IMG/VR virus record: IMGVR_UViG_3300044846_004907
Location: 1 to 39,232 of that record
Reading direction: 5' to 3' (one strand)
DNA: 39,232 nt
Source of the DNA: a virus
Shown one piece after another: positions 13,001-21,240 of the stretch; the stretch's first letter is position 1, and every line of letters starts with the position of its first letter. Both the position numbers and the translations under genes were made by a program. The notes under the pieces were generated by a model, which was not told the origin of the DNA, made no database searches, and saw only the letters and a list, made by a program, of their open reading frames with translations.

Positions 13001-14018
13001 TTGGCGTATGTGTTGGAGTTTCAGTAGGTGTTGATGTCATTGTTGGGGTTACAGTTTCCGTTTGTGACAGGGACGGTGAAACACTTCTAGTAACAGTTCT
13101 AGTAACACTAGCAGTAACGGTTGATGTAATTGTTGAAGTCACTGTAGGGGTTACTGTCTGTGTCGGAGTATTTGTAGGCGTATTAGTTGATGTTTGAGTA
13201 ACTGTTGATGTTTGAGTAACTGTCTGTGTTGGGGTACCTGTCGCTCCCATTGTTCTGGTTGGAGTTATAGTAACAGTGTTTGTTTGCGTGTTTGTTTGAG
13301 TAATTGTTGATGTAATAGTAGGAGTTACTGTAGATGTTATAGTATTTGTAGGTGTATTAGTTGATGTCTGAGTATTAGTCGGAGTTGTTGTAGTTGTATT
13401 AGTTGGTGTGTTAGTTTGAGTGACTGAAGGAGTTGGAGTATTAGTAGGTGTTTCAGTTTGAGTAACTGTGTTAGTCGGAGTGTTTGTGGTAGTTGGAGTT
13501 CTTGTAGGTATAGCCGTAGCAGAATTTGTCTGAGTTTGTGTAATAGTATTAGTAGGTGTCTGAGTATTAGTTGGTGTAAATGTTGGAGTATTAGTTTGAC
13601 TAGGTGATGGTGTTTCAGATGGAGTGTTAGTCGGTGTTAAAGTATTTGTTGGTGTAACGGTATTAGTCGGAGTTTCAGTCGCGGTTACAGTGACTGACGG
13701 TGTCGGAGTATTCGTTGGAGTTTCAGTGGGAGTTGCGGTATTGGTTGGGGTAATACTTGGTGTTAAGGTATTAGTTTGAGTTGGCGTTTGGCTAGGGACA
13801 ACTCCTTGTCTAATTTCCTTAATTATACAATCACCGCAAATAATTTTTATTAAAATCTGTGGTGCGTTATTTAATTCTGTCGGCACATTAAAAACTACTG
13901 CGGGTGGAACAGTTGTCGTTATAGTGCCCGCACTATAACAATTAAATTCATAAACATCACAAATATAAACAAAATAAGGTGGTACTCCGTTTATACTATC
14001 TATAATAATCTGACTCAT
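10092..14018 (-). CDS. Thr/Pro-rich stalk protein, putative tail fibre or adhesin
   Basis: 1308 residues, ATG at 14018, 4 bp after the SprB-repeat gene. Three parts are visible. Residues ~1-72 are a small domain with SINGVPPYFVYICDVYEFNC and a second CGDC cysteine pair; its GxPPY core resembles the SprB-type repeats of the preceding gene. Residues ~73-1070 are almost only Thr, Pro, Asn, Gln, Ser and Val, in dipeptide steps such as TPTNTQT, with no glycine except in short GTPGA or MGATGTP interruptions. Residues ~1071-1308 are a normal-composition domain, probably beta-rich, with cysteines (FGCNSVDGYDSC) and aromatic residues. I infer an extended, mucin-like stalk that presents a C-terminal binding domain. 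Thr-rich stalks of this kind are often glycosylated in other systems; nothing here proves that. Family not recognised. Confidence 0.85.
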   Translation of the reverse strand: MSQIIIDSINGVPPYFVYICDVYEFNCYSAGTITTTVPPAVVFNVPTELNNAPQILIKIICGDCIIKEIRQGVVPSQTPTQTNTLTPSITPTNTATPTETPTNTPTPSVTVTATETPTNTVTPTNTLTPTNTPSETPSPSQTNTPTFTPTNTQTPTNTITQTQTNSATAIPTRTPTTTNTPTNTVTQTETPTNTPTPSVTQTNTPTNTTTTTPTNTQTSTNTPTNTITSTVTPTITSTITQTNTQTNTVTITPTRTMGATGTPTQTVTQTSTVTQTSTNTPTNTPTQTVTPTVTSTITSTVTASVTRTVTRSVSPSLSQTETVTPTMTSTPTETPTHTPTNTQTQTSTLTSTPTNTQTNTQTNTLTSTPTNTVTATSTVTPTSTPTNTLTQTVTPTVTQTETNTPTPSITASNTGTPGATATVTQSITLSNTETQTQTPTNTSTPTFTPTNTQTNTQTNTQTNTQTNTNTQTNTQTNTQTNTNTTTQTPTNTTTQTSTSTITPTVTPTITQTPTNTITSTVTSTLTNTPTNTNTNTNTQTQTNTITNTQTPTNTQTNTNTPTNTQTSTITPTESVTRTPTITISNTQTQTVTQTSTNTPTPTPTITSTNTPTITSTSTLTQTNTITPTNTQTSTVTPTITQTPTNTQTPTNTSTITNTQTNTNTASYTASKTATLSASPTQEPTNTPQPTTTSTQTVTPTVTQTETNTPTPSITASNTGTPGASPTVTESITPSVTESLTLTPTATSTDTPLPSQTNTQTSTQTPTSTITSTVTMTVTPTITSTVTNTQTNTNTITQTPTNTQTPTITQTPTNTQTPTNTITNTQTSTTTQTPTQTPTTTQTPTNTATQTSTITATNTITRTSTLTQTVTNTPTNTITSTVTQTPTNTITNTQTQTNTQTNTQTNTPTNTITNTQTSTNTPTNTITSTQTNTPTVTQTPTNTPTVTQTPTNTITSTVTNTITSTVTNTATSTQTPTNTITATVTQTPTNTITSTVTNTSTSTNTPTNTLTQTNTQTPTNTLTQTNTQTNTLTSTPTNTLTQTNTQTSTLTSTPTNTQTNTNTNTMTPTATPPTIYSARFIAEPQVETDDYDMAYYMWSNNYGSFGCNSVDGYDSCTPDNQNSPSGDGNNFDGWYGLNNQSGSANSSPSYNISYVWDKFLRYPGFSSGDGNWVVPFNSVINQSATPITDSFGCSIPQYCFRTIELSPSSQGFTASVQYQIAILLPVLGIGNSISQYIISVKSNGESLQSCNYGLNSNYTTTYITPQFTIGSGNSIPAGNYVAVYFTNPGIVIPNTLPLVKAYIKGFSKT
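11854..11935 (-). repeat. 82-bp internal duplication in stalk, copy 1
   Basis: Encodes TVTQTETNTPTPSITASNTG followed by TPG. It matches the copy 912 bp away, with scattered mostly third-position differences, inside a repeat where other segments are less alike. Confidence 0.7.
12766..12847 (-). repeat. 82-bp internal duplication in stalk, copy 2
   Basis: Same encoded segment as copy 1, offset by exactly 912 bp (304 codons). Both copies carry the rare GTPGA interruption, so this is a specific duplication and not the background TxTx pattern. Confidence 0.7.
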
Positions 14019-14022
14019 CTAA

Positions 14023-16248
14023 TTAACAAATTACACCCCCAATTGAGTTACAGTTTATGTCGTATTCTATTACAACTTGAATACTTATTTGTTCGTCACC
14101 ATAACCAGGATTAGATATTATTGTAATAGAATTTGTTTCAATATCAATATTAATTACATCAATTTCAGGTATAGTTGTCGCAACAACATCTAAAATATCA
14201 ACATAATCTTGTATTGATGGAACGTCATTTAAACTTTCCGTAATGTAGAATGGGAACGCATAAGTTTCTGTTCCCACAACTATTTGAACATAGAATGTTG
14301 CAGAATTAAAAATACAATTACTACCATCTTGGGTTAAATCAACATATCCCGAATATAACATATTTGTAAAATTAAATGTACAATTAGTTTCGGATGTATC
14401 TAAAGCCGAAGAATATGAATAGGTTACCGATGAATACACAATTTGATTACAACTAACTGTGGCGTTTTGTCTAGTTACACAACCAGTATCTGAAGTTACT
14501 GTTAAGGTATATGTACCTGCAGTTAAACCTGTTAAATAAACACCAGTTTGACCATTTACATTATCACTCCATTGTAAATTATAACTACCCGCAGTATCTG
14601 TTATTAATGCGGATATTGTACCAGAATTACCGTTCAAACAACTTGTAGCATAAAGATACATTTGTATTGGTGGTGTGTATTCAACATAAGTTTGAGCTGA
14701 TTGATTACAACCACTTTCTTCACTAACAACCACAGTATAAAAACCAGTATTTAATCCTGAAAATGTATAAGTTGTTGCGGTTGTTGGAGGTGTGGATAAA
14801 CCATTACTTAATGAATATGTATAATATTGTGACGTACCATTTGATATTTGAGCAGTAACCGTACCTGAATTAGTTGGAGTACATAATGTTGCAGTACTAC
14901 TTACCGATAAATTAAAAGGTGGTGTATTATTAACATTAATTGTCTTAGTTAATGGACAAGTATTTTGTAAATCAGTAACCAATAATGTATACGTATCCGA
15001 ACTTAATGTAGTAAATGTTTGAGTTGCTAAATTTGTAGTATATGTTGTAGAACTACCGTAAGAATTTGTTAGGCTGTAAGTATATGGTGGTGACCCTCCC
15101 TGAACCCCAATAGTAACTGACCCCCCACTTGGGTCACATGTTGATTGACTGATTGTTTCTGATATATAAACAAATGTGTTTGGTGTTTGTAATAATTGTG
15201 TTGCAGTATATGAACAAAATCCTAAATCAACTACATTTAATGTGTATAGACCCGCAGATAGATTAGTAAATGTCACTTGTTGAGATGCACTATTAATTAT
15301 TTGGCCATTACTTAAAAGATAGGTATATGGGGATGTACCTCCACTAATATTAAAAGTTATTGAGCCATTATTAGAAGAACAAGTTGGGTTGACATATGTT
15401 ATAGATGATATACCTATAGGTGGTGAATTTGTAATTTCAACACTTTTAGTAATTGAACATCCATCATAAGATGTTACTGTTACAGAATAATTTCCACTTG
15501 TTAATCCTGTAACATAACTTAAAGTAGTATCACCTGTTATGTTATTAGACCATTGGTATGTAAATGGTTGTGAACCTGTTAATCCTGTTATGTACGCCCT
15601 ACCAATAGACAAATTACATGCAGTAGTGTCAACAACTTGGAATCCAAAATCTACGGATGTCCCTGAATGTACAATAACACTATCCGTTGTTGTATTACAT
15701 CCACCATCACTAATAATGTCCGCATAATACACACCATATGGTAGATTTATTATTGGTGTTGATAATAAATCAGTAGCGCCTGAACTAAAGAAAGCATTAT
15801 CTTTATATACGTAATAATCAATGCTACCCGTATTAGTTGGTATGGTTATTTCAAATGTCCCATTATCCAATCCACAAGTGGTTCCTGAAACATTTATTAT
15901 ATTACTATAACTGTTACCGGAAGAAATAATAAATTGGTACGGACCATATATTACATTAACGGGAGCACTAGCATCAGTTATTGAGAAGTCATATGTCCCC
16001 CCACTTAATCCAGTAACAGTATATGAATAATAAGGTTGCGTCGGTCCTGTTGGTGGGTTTGGGTCGTTTGGAGGTATTGGATTAATAATATTAGTAATAG
16101 TAATACTACTAGTAATTACCCCTAATTGATTTGGGTTAAGCCAATTAAAAATATATGGAGGCGCAATACCACCAATAGTTAGATTAAAAATCCCCGAACT
16201 ATTATTTGAACAATCACCAGTAACGTATATCCTATAATCTACAGCCAT
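14023..16248 (-). CDS. SprB-repeat protein, putative phage adhesin
   Basis: 741 residues. The ATG at 16248 shares one base with the stop of the preceding gene (TAATG), pointing to coupled translation. It contains about seven repeats of 75-90 residues with the SprB signature: a G-T-[SI]-x-[FA]-x-[IV]-x-G-G strand, then [SP]PYTYxxSNG, then GLxxGxYTLxVTDxxGC. Examples lie near residues 225 (GSQPFTYQWSN), 303 (GGTSPYTYLLSNG), 385 (GGSPPYTYSLTNSYG), 475 (YYTYSLSNG) and 555. Paired cysteines between repeats suggest regular spacing. SprB repeats are known from cell-surface gliding adhesins of Bacteroidota. Residues ~615-741 form a separate C-terminal domain ending IEYDINCN, resembling the C-terminus of the upstream 981-residue protein. 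I infer a baseplate-attached adhesin; its exact position in the virion is unknown. Confidence 0.85.
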   Translation of the reverse strand: MAVDYRIYVTGDCSNNSSGIFNLTIGGIAPPYIFNWLNPNQLGVITSSITITNIINPIPPNDPNPPTGPTQPYYSYTVTGLSGGTYDFSITDASAPVNVIYGPYQFIISSGNSYSNIINVSGTTCGLDNGTFEITIPTNTGSIDYYVYKDNAFFSSGATDLLSTPIINLPYGVYYADIISDGGCNTTTDSVIVHSGTSVDFGFQVVDTTACNLSIGRAYITGLTGSQPFTYQWSNNITGDTTLSYVTGLTSGNYSVTVTSYDGCSITKSVEITNSPPIGISSITYVNPTCSSNNGSITFNISGGTSPYTYLLSNGQIINSASQQVTFTNLSAGLYTLNVVDLGFCSYTATQLLQTPNTFVYISETISQSTCDPSGGSVTIGVQGGSPPYTYSLTNSYGSSTTYTTNLATQTFTTLSSDTYTLLVTDLQNTCPLTKTINVNNTPPFNLSVSSTATLCTPTNSGTVTAQISNGTSQYYTYSLSNGLSTPPTTATTYTFSGLNTGFYTVVVSEESGCNQSAQTYVEYTPPIQMYLYATSCLNGNSGTISALITDTAGSYNLQWSDNVNGQTGVYLTGLTAGTYTLTVTSDTGCVTRQNATVSCNQIVYSSVTYSYSSALDTSETNCTFNFTNMLYSGYVDLTQDGSNCIFNSATFYVQIVVGTETYAFPFYITESLNDVPSIQDYVDILDVVATTIPEIDVINIDIETNSITIISNPGYGDEQISIQVVIEYDINCNSIGGVIC

Positions 16249-19193
16249 TAATTACAATTCATATTTATTTGAGTTATTACTTTAAAGTCACCAACCTCCC
16301 CGTTTAAATAATTATCAGAATAAGACGTAATGTAGATTAAATTTAAGTCATCATTAAATTCAACAACAATACCCACCGCACTAAATTGTTGTGTCAGATA
16401 ATTAATACCTTGCGCAATTAAATCATTCCATTCTGTAATTGTTGGTATTATTTGCGGGTTATAGAATTTGTCCCCAATGTATTCAAAATTAGTAACATTT
16501 GTACCGTCACTAAATGTGAAACTAAAACCATAAGTAATATCAAGAACATTAAATGTTGTACAAGACTGAGCACTTGATATTTGATTAACAGCGGTCGTTA
16601 CAATACTTTGTAGTTGTGGAATTTGTGGTGTTGATATTTCATAATTATGCGTAACACATTCTGTTGATTGTAAAGTTCCGTAAGCAATTGGATTTGGGAT
16701 TCTTCTTGTTGCAGTTTGACAACCCCTTTGTCTCCTATATATAAATTTTTGTCTATGGAAAATTGAATTTTCAAATTTAATACCTGTAGTCCATAAAGTT
16801 GTTGCAGGGACAAATTGGTCAATTAATTTTATCCAAAAATCCCCAATACCATTAATATATGAAATCATGTTTTGATAATTAAAATTATCGTTCTGTATTT
16901 GAACATCCTGATAAGATGTTAGATATTTCCAATATATTGATTGTAGGGTTGGGTAACCGCTTGTTTTACCATCAGAAGAAGACATTCTGTTTCTAACATT
17001 TATCATGTTTCTCCAAAAAGTTCTTGAAAATTCATAGAATGTGTCAATTTGAGGTTTGGGGTCAATGAATGTTGAATCAACTCCGCCAGGTTGTGGATAT
17101 GGGGTTGATAGTCCAGTGTATGGTATAGGATAATTTTGAGTTCTTGACAAATACCAAACATCATAAACTAAAGCCTGCGCTGGATTTAAACATATTTCGG
17201 TATTTTTAACATTAAGTGTTAATCGGTCTTCTTCCCTAATATAATAAGAATTATATATCCCGTCACGACTTATTCGGCTTCTATCCGCAGATGACCAACT
17301 TTTTTTATTATCATTTTGTATTTTTAAATTAAATCCAAGATTCATAAAAGGAAACTTCCTGAATCTTTCCAAATATTTTTGTCCGTATGTAAATGGTTCT
17401 AACGATGTTTGTGCACTAAATGTATTTCCAATAAACACACTATTAGTAGTATCTAAAACTTCCAAACTTCTATGTTGTGGCGTTGACTCATACCATCCTT
17501 CACCTTGTTGGAAAAAGTATTCGTTAGTATTTGTAGGAGCTTTTGGGTATCCTTCACTGTCAAATGGGTAATCTTCAATAGTCGCGCTTACGTCAATAGT
17601 AGATGTACTTGCAGTATAACCAGTATACTTGTTCCCGTAGAAGTTATATACCTTAGTATCATCATAGGATGGTATACTTTCAGATAATGTCCCACCTTCA
17701 ATTTGAGCAAATAATTCATCAAATCTACCAAGGTCAATATTTGAATCCGCCAAATAAACATTTTCATTAAATTCTAAAAGAGCGTTTGGGACACCTATAA
17801 AATTCATTAAGAACTCTATTGATTTTCTTGTTCCTTTAGATTTAAAAAGGTATGCGGAATTTAATATTAGATTACGATAGTATTGATAATTTAAATCGTT
17901 AATTGTTTGACTAGTTGAATATGCCGGAAAAGCATTTTTTGTGGTACCGTAAAGTGAATCTAAATAATTTTTATTAGTAATTGGAGATATATTAGTCCCC
18001 CATCCTAAAGTTTTTGCAAGATTTGGTAATAATTGTGAAGGTATGTCATCCCCAATGTTATAATTAACAGATACCACAGTTTGGATTCCATCAATATATT
18101 TTTTAGTTTCATCAAAACTTCTTCCGTAAATTTTTAAAACTTTGTCAACTTTTTGGTCAGATGTGTCAAATTCAGGAAATGCCTGAGTGATATAAAATCT
18201 TGCAATTAAATTTGTTTGATTTTGGTCAAAATTAAATGCAATTTCCTGTAGTTTTTCAATATAGTTCAGATATCCATTACTTGATATATCAATGTTCCAT
18301 ATTCCATTTAAAGGCCAAGTTATTGTTTGAAAACTTGTAAATACTGTCCCGTCATCCCCAATAATTGGGACTTGAAACTTTGCGGTATATTTTGGAGTTA
18401 CTTGTCTGTTTAATAAAATTTCTTGTACTTCATCTAATTCAAGATTATAAACTTCATTTATAATTGTATCATTTAACCTAATAATGAAACTTTCATAAAT
18501 TGTTGTCTGTCCCGAAAAAGGATTACCTTTAATATACAATGTAAAATTACCACTATTAAGATTTGCAGTTGGAATAAAATTAACGACGTTATAGGTTGAC
18601 CCACTTATTTCTAAAATATAACTTAAAAACTTTTCAGTAAAATTTCTATAAACTGAAACATCATAGTCATAGTTTTCAATATTAGATGTGGAATTAGTTG
18701 TAAAATCAATTTGAAATGGATTATTTATTAAATCAATTTCAAAATTAATCTTAGTTACATCTTCATCTGAAAAATAAGTAATCCCACTTGCAGTATATCC
18801 TGTTGTAAAATCAGTTCTATATTTACTAATTTCTAATGCCGCTGGAAAGTAATTTATTATCCCTTGAACCGCGTCAGACAATCTTTTAGATAACGGACCA
18901 TAACTTGTAAAATTTAAAACATTAGTTTGGTCAAAATTTGGTTTTATTCTAAAATTTTTACTGAATATATCCAAACTTTTTTGAACCGATTCAGTACCTA
19001 AAGTAGTCAATGATATTGGGTCTGAAAATATTCCTGTGTCAAATTCTCTGTTAGTTTTTGACGCAATACCTGTAGTAAACGTAAAATTACCTTGCGTAAG
19101 TCCTCCGCCTTGGACTAATTGTAATCCAACTAAATTATCTGAAAATGTACCGGCTCCAGATGGTTTTTGTGGTGGACACTTATACGTTGCCAT
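16248..19193 (-). CDS. Baseplate / tail protein with gpI-like core
   Basis: 981 residues; ATG at 19193 overlaps the preceding stop by one base (TAATG), and its own stop overlaps the next ATG the same way. Residues ~340-470 carry a pattern I associate with the P2 gpI / tail protein I group that is related to the T4 gp7 wedge: LLPNLAKTLGWG near 391, then YYRNLILNSAYLFKSKGTRK and SIEFLMNFIGVP near 454. N-terminal parts (MATYKCPPQKPSGAG; SVQKSLDIFSKNFRIKP) are not recognised. A Trp/Tyr-rich region covers 600-830. Residues ~870-981 end INMNCN and look like the end of the next protein. Known role of the family: linking wedge or tube proteins to fibres. The assignment to gpI/gp7 is a weak-homology judgement; another baseplate role is possible. 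Confidence 0.7.
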   Translation of the reverse strand: MATYKCPPQKPSGAGTFSDNLVGLQLVQGGGLTQGNFTFTTGIASKTNREFDTGIFSDPISLTTLGTESVQKSLDIFSKNFRIKPNFDQTNVLNFTSYGPLSKRLSDAVQGIINYFPAALEISKYRTDFTTGYTASGITYFSDEDVTKINFEIDLINNPFQIDFTTNSTSNIENYDYDVSVYRNFTEKFLSYILEISGSTYNVVNFIPTANLNSGNFTLYIKGNPFSGQTTIYESFIIRLNDTIINEVYNLELDEVQEILLNRQVTPKYTAKFQVPIIGDDGTVFTSFQTITWPLNGIWNIDISSNGYLNYIEKLQEIAFNFDQNQTNLIARFYITQAFPEFDTSDQKVDKVLKIYGRSFDETKKYIDGIQTVVSVNYNIGDDIPSQLLPNLAKTLGWGTNISPITNKNYLDSLYGTTKNAFPAYSTSQTINDLNYQYYRNLILNSAYLFKSKGTRKSIEFLMNFIGVPNALLEFNENVYLADSNIDLGRFDELFAQIEGGTLSESIPSYDDTKVYNFYGNKYTGYTASTSTIDVSATIEDYPFDSEGYPKAPTNTNEYFFQQGEGWYESTPQHRSLEVLDTTNSVFIGNTFSAQTSLEPFTYGQKYLERFRKFPFMNLGFNLKIQNDNKKSWSSADRSRISRDGIYNSYYIREEDRLTLNVKNTEICLNPAQALVYDVWYLSRTQNYPIPYTGLSTPYPQPGGVDSTFIDPKPQIDTFYEFSRTFWRNMINVRNRMSSSDGKTSGYPTLQSIYWKYLTSYQDVQIQNDNFNYQNMISYINGIGDFWIKLIDQFVPATTLWTTGIKFENSIFHRQKFIYRRQRGCQTATRRIPNPIAYGTLQSTECVTHNYEISTPQIPQLQSIVTTAVNQISSAQSCTTFNVLDITYGFSFTFSDGTNVTNFEYIGDKFYNPQIIPTITEWNDLIAQGINYLTQQFSAVGIVVEFNDDLNLIYITSYSDNYLNGEVGDFKVITQINMNCN

Positions 19194-20098
19194 TATGCGA
19201 TTATATTTTCAAAGTTTTTAGAAAAATCAATATTATTACCTCTGTTTTGACGAACTTCATAAAGTAATTCGTTAAATTGGTCTCTTATTTCATATAAGTT
19301 ATATTGTTGATATATGTTATTGTTATTGTCGTAGATTGTATATATACCGTCATCAATTGATTTAGTTTGATTACCATACAAAGCAATTGCTAATGTTGAA
19401 GCGTCGTGTTCAACAATTTCCAACTCAACTATTGATGGGTCAAAAAAAGTATTAGTAACAATTATATTTTGGTCAGGAACACCTATGTATGGTGTTGCGT
19501 TAGGTTTTGAACTTGGCGATGTACTAGGTGTTAAGGTGCAAAACATTAAATTACTAACGGTATCAACGTATCTATATCTTATAGATTTTTGATTTGTTGT
19601 AGTTAAGTTTTGGGCAACTGGTTCACAGTAAAAATTAGAAGTAATAACTCTAAAAAAATTAGGAACTTTAGTTCCGTCAGAATTTAAATATTCAACTCTA
19701 AATCCAACAAGTCCCTGAGCCACAAATTTATTTCTATATTCTGTAGGTACTGAATTAATATCAATAACAATTCCCCTAACATTTGGTAAGGAACTTAAAA
19801 CACCGCAATCTAATATTGTGGTTCTGATTTGAGCGGGTCTAATTAATAATGTGTAAATACCCAAAGCGTTGAATTGGTCAGCGGGTAATTTTAAATTATA
19901 TAACCCGCCCAATATTTCATTTTCACTACCACCAGTTTCCGCATTATTAAAAAATGGTGTTAGATATTGTAAACTATCTAATTTTGTTAGTGTAAAATTA
20001 CTAGTGTCGTCTCTTGATGGTGTATAATTTAATATGATTTCTACGTCTTGTGGGCTAACGTCCGCAAGTCTTGTTGTTCCGTAATTACCTGTAGCCAA
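19193..20098 (-). CDS. Unrecognised phage structural protein
   Basis: 301 residues beginning at TTG 20098 (MATGNYGTTRLADVSPQDVE). The in-frame stop at 20117-20119 upstream and the lack of an earlier ATG favour this TTG start. No catalytic motif or membrane segment is visible; there is a short Ser/Pro/Thr stretch (TLTPSTSPSSKPNATP) near the middle and an Asn/Tyr-rich segment (YDNNNNIYQQYNLY) near the end. Its stop shares a base with the following 981-residue gene, which ties it to the baseplate run. I infer a baseplate or tail component; I do not recognise the family. Confidence 0.75.
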   Translation of the reverse strand: MATGNYGTTRLADVSPQDVEIILNYTPSRDDTSNFTLTKLDSLQYLTPFFNNAETGGSENEILGGLYNLKLPADQFNALGIYTLLIRPAQIRTTILDCGVLSSLPNVRGIVIDINSVPTEYRNKFVAQGLVGFRVEYLNSDGTKVPNFFRVITSNFYCEPVAQNLTTTNQKSIRYRYVDTVSNLMFCTLTPSTSPSSKPNATPYIGVPDQNIIVTNTFFDPSIVELEIVEHDASTLAIALYGNQTKSIDDGIYTIYDNNNNIYQQYNLYEIRDQFNELLYEVRQNRGNNIDFSKNFENIIA

Positions 20099-20111
20099 TT
20101 TAGTAAAATTT

Positions 20112-20144
20112 ATTGTTTATTACTATAAATAGATAATGAACAAT
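20112..20144 (-). promoter_or_regulatory. Intergenic hairpin with TATTTATA core
   Basis: In the 52-bp gap between two structural genes, 20112-20122 pairs with 20134-20144 (one G-T position). After a one-base bulge, 20123-20125 pairs with 20130-20132, leaving a 4-base loop. The core on the minus strand reads CTATTTATAG. A six-T run follows on the plus strand only, so it does not look like a terminator for the genes here. It may be an mRNA processing or stability element, or part of a promoter. Confidence 0.4.
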
Positions 20145-20150
20145 TTTTTA

Positions 20151-21239
20151 CTATTGTAAAGAAACTATATTAAAGAAACCATAGCCGTATTTGACAAGTT
20201 CAGGTACTGTGTCAACTTCACCAATTCTTTTAAAGTTTTCAAAAACTGAATTTTTACCCCTTTCAATGTACAATGAAGAATATATTTGAGGTTCATCAAT
20301 TACATTAATCATCCCTTCATTTTTTGTTATTCCTGATGCAATAATCATATCTGATGTAATACCTGAAGATAACGCAATAAAAATACAACTAACAGTATTT
20401 CCAACTTGATAGTTAATATAATTTATATCATTTATTGTATAAGCGGTATATCCCCTACCAATTTCACTAATATATCCAGCACCTCCACCGTCAATATCAA
20501 CAATTTCACCTACTCTCGGGTATCCGTATTCATATAAATCCCTTATTCTTGATGTACAGTCACCTGAAATTACAAATGGCACACTTACATAATTTGAACT
20601 GACTTGTGACTCAATATTATTTTCTGAATCTCCGGTAAAAATAAAATTATAACTACTTGGTATTCCGCTCCAAGAGCCGCCAGTTTCTACAAAAGTCACA
20701 GTTCCTAATGGGTTGTCAATTTCAACATTTGAAAATGGTACGTACACATCTTTACGAGCATATATTGTTCCCCATGCGTTTGTTTGTTTTAAAGTTATGG
20801 TGTACTTAGTTTGAGCAGTGATGGCTGAACTATAGTCATGGTGAACAGACTCGGGAGCAAAAACTGTAATATTTTCTGAAGTTCCGTCACCCCAATCAAC
20901 ATTGTATGTTGTTTCCCTTGTATAATTTTTTTTATCTGAAGATGTATTGTAAAAATAAAAATGATAAGGATTTTCAGTAGTTGAACTAAAAATAAAATTT
21001 GTAGTAATATTTTCTTGTAATATATTTCCATCAAATACATCATAGAATCCTAAATCATGATAAGTATTTTTTAAAACAATCGGGATGGTTAACCCTGTTA
21101 ATAATGAACTTCCATTAGTACCACCTGTTAATATTTGTGTTAACCCACTATAAACACCAAAAGTATAACCACTATAGGTTTCACTTATAATGTCAGATTT
21201 TAAAACTTCAGGTGATATTTTTATTTGATATATTTCCAT
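20151..21239 (-). CDS. PKD-like domain protein, putative tail component
   Basis: 362 residues, ATG 21239 (MEIYQIKISPEVLKSD), one base after the upstream stop; ends with TAG, the only non-TAA stop among the complete genes here. Residues ~85-168 look like a PKD-type beta-sandwich: TYNVDWGDGTSENITVF at ~111-127 with the WGDGT hallmark, HHDYS at 133-137, and alternating strands KYTITLKQTNAWG after it. PKD domains serve as adhesion or spacer domains on surface proteins. The C-terminal half (YPRVGEIVDIDGGGAGYISE and SSLYIERGKNSVFENFKRIG) is not recognised. Gene position suggests a virion protein. The PKD call is motif-based; other Ig-like folds are possible. Confidence 0.75.
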   Translation of the reverse strand: MEIYQIKISPEVLKSDIISETYSGYTFGVYSGLTQILTGGTNGSSLLTGLTIPIVLKNTYHDLGFYDVFDGNILQENITTNFIFSSTTENPYHFYFYNTSSDKKNYTRETTYNVDWGDGTSENITVFAPESVHHDYSSAITAQTKYTITLKQTNAWGTIYARKDVYVPFSNVEIDNPLGTVTFVETGGSWSGIPSSYNFIFTGDSENNIESQVSSNYVSVPFVISGDCTSRIRDLYEYGYPRVGEIVDIDGGGAGYISEIGRGYTAYTINDINYINYQVGNTVSCIFIALSSGITSDMIIASGITKNEGMINVIDEPQIYSSLYIERGKNSVFENFKRIGEVDTVPELVKYGYGFFNIVSLQ

Positions 21240-21240
21240 T

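Larger units (their letters stand above)
10810..13800 (-). repeat. Thr-Pro/Asn/Gln low-complexity stalk repeat
   Basis: About 1000 codons in which every second residue is nearly always Thr, alternating with Pro, Asn, Gln, Ser, Val or Ile. On the DNA this is a degenerate 6-bp repeat of the GTNTTNGTN kind (plus strand). Codons for Thr vary, so the array has drifted or is held at protein level instead of being a fresh expansion. Confidence 0.9.

Noticed and set aside
20124-20131. TATAAATA as a T4-type late promoter on the plus strand
   Set aside because: It would transcribe away from the genes downstream of it in this gap; no plus-strand gene exists in the window. Kept only as part of the hairpin and motif observation.
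20112-20150. Intrinsic terminator for plus-strand transcription (hairpin plus six T)
   Set aside because: The stem is almost all A-T and there is no plus-strand gene to terminate, so the T run may be chance in AT-rich DNA.
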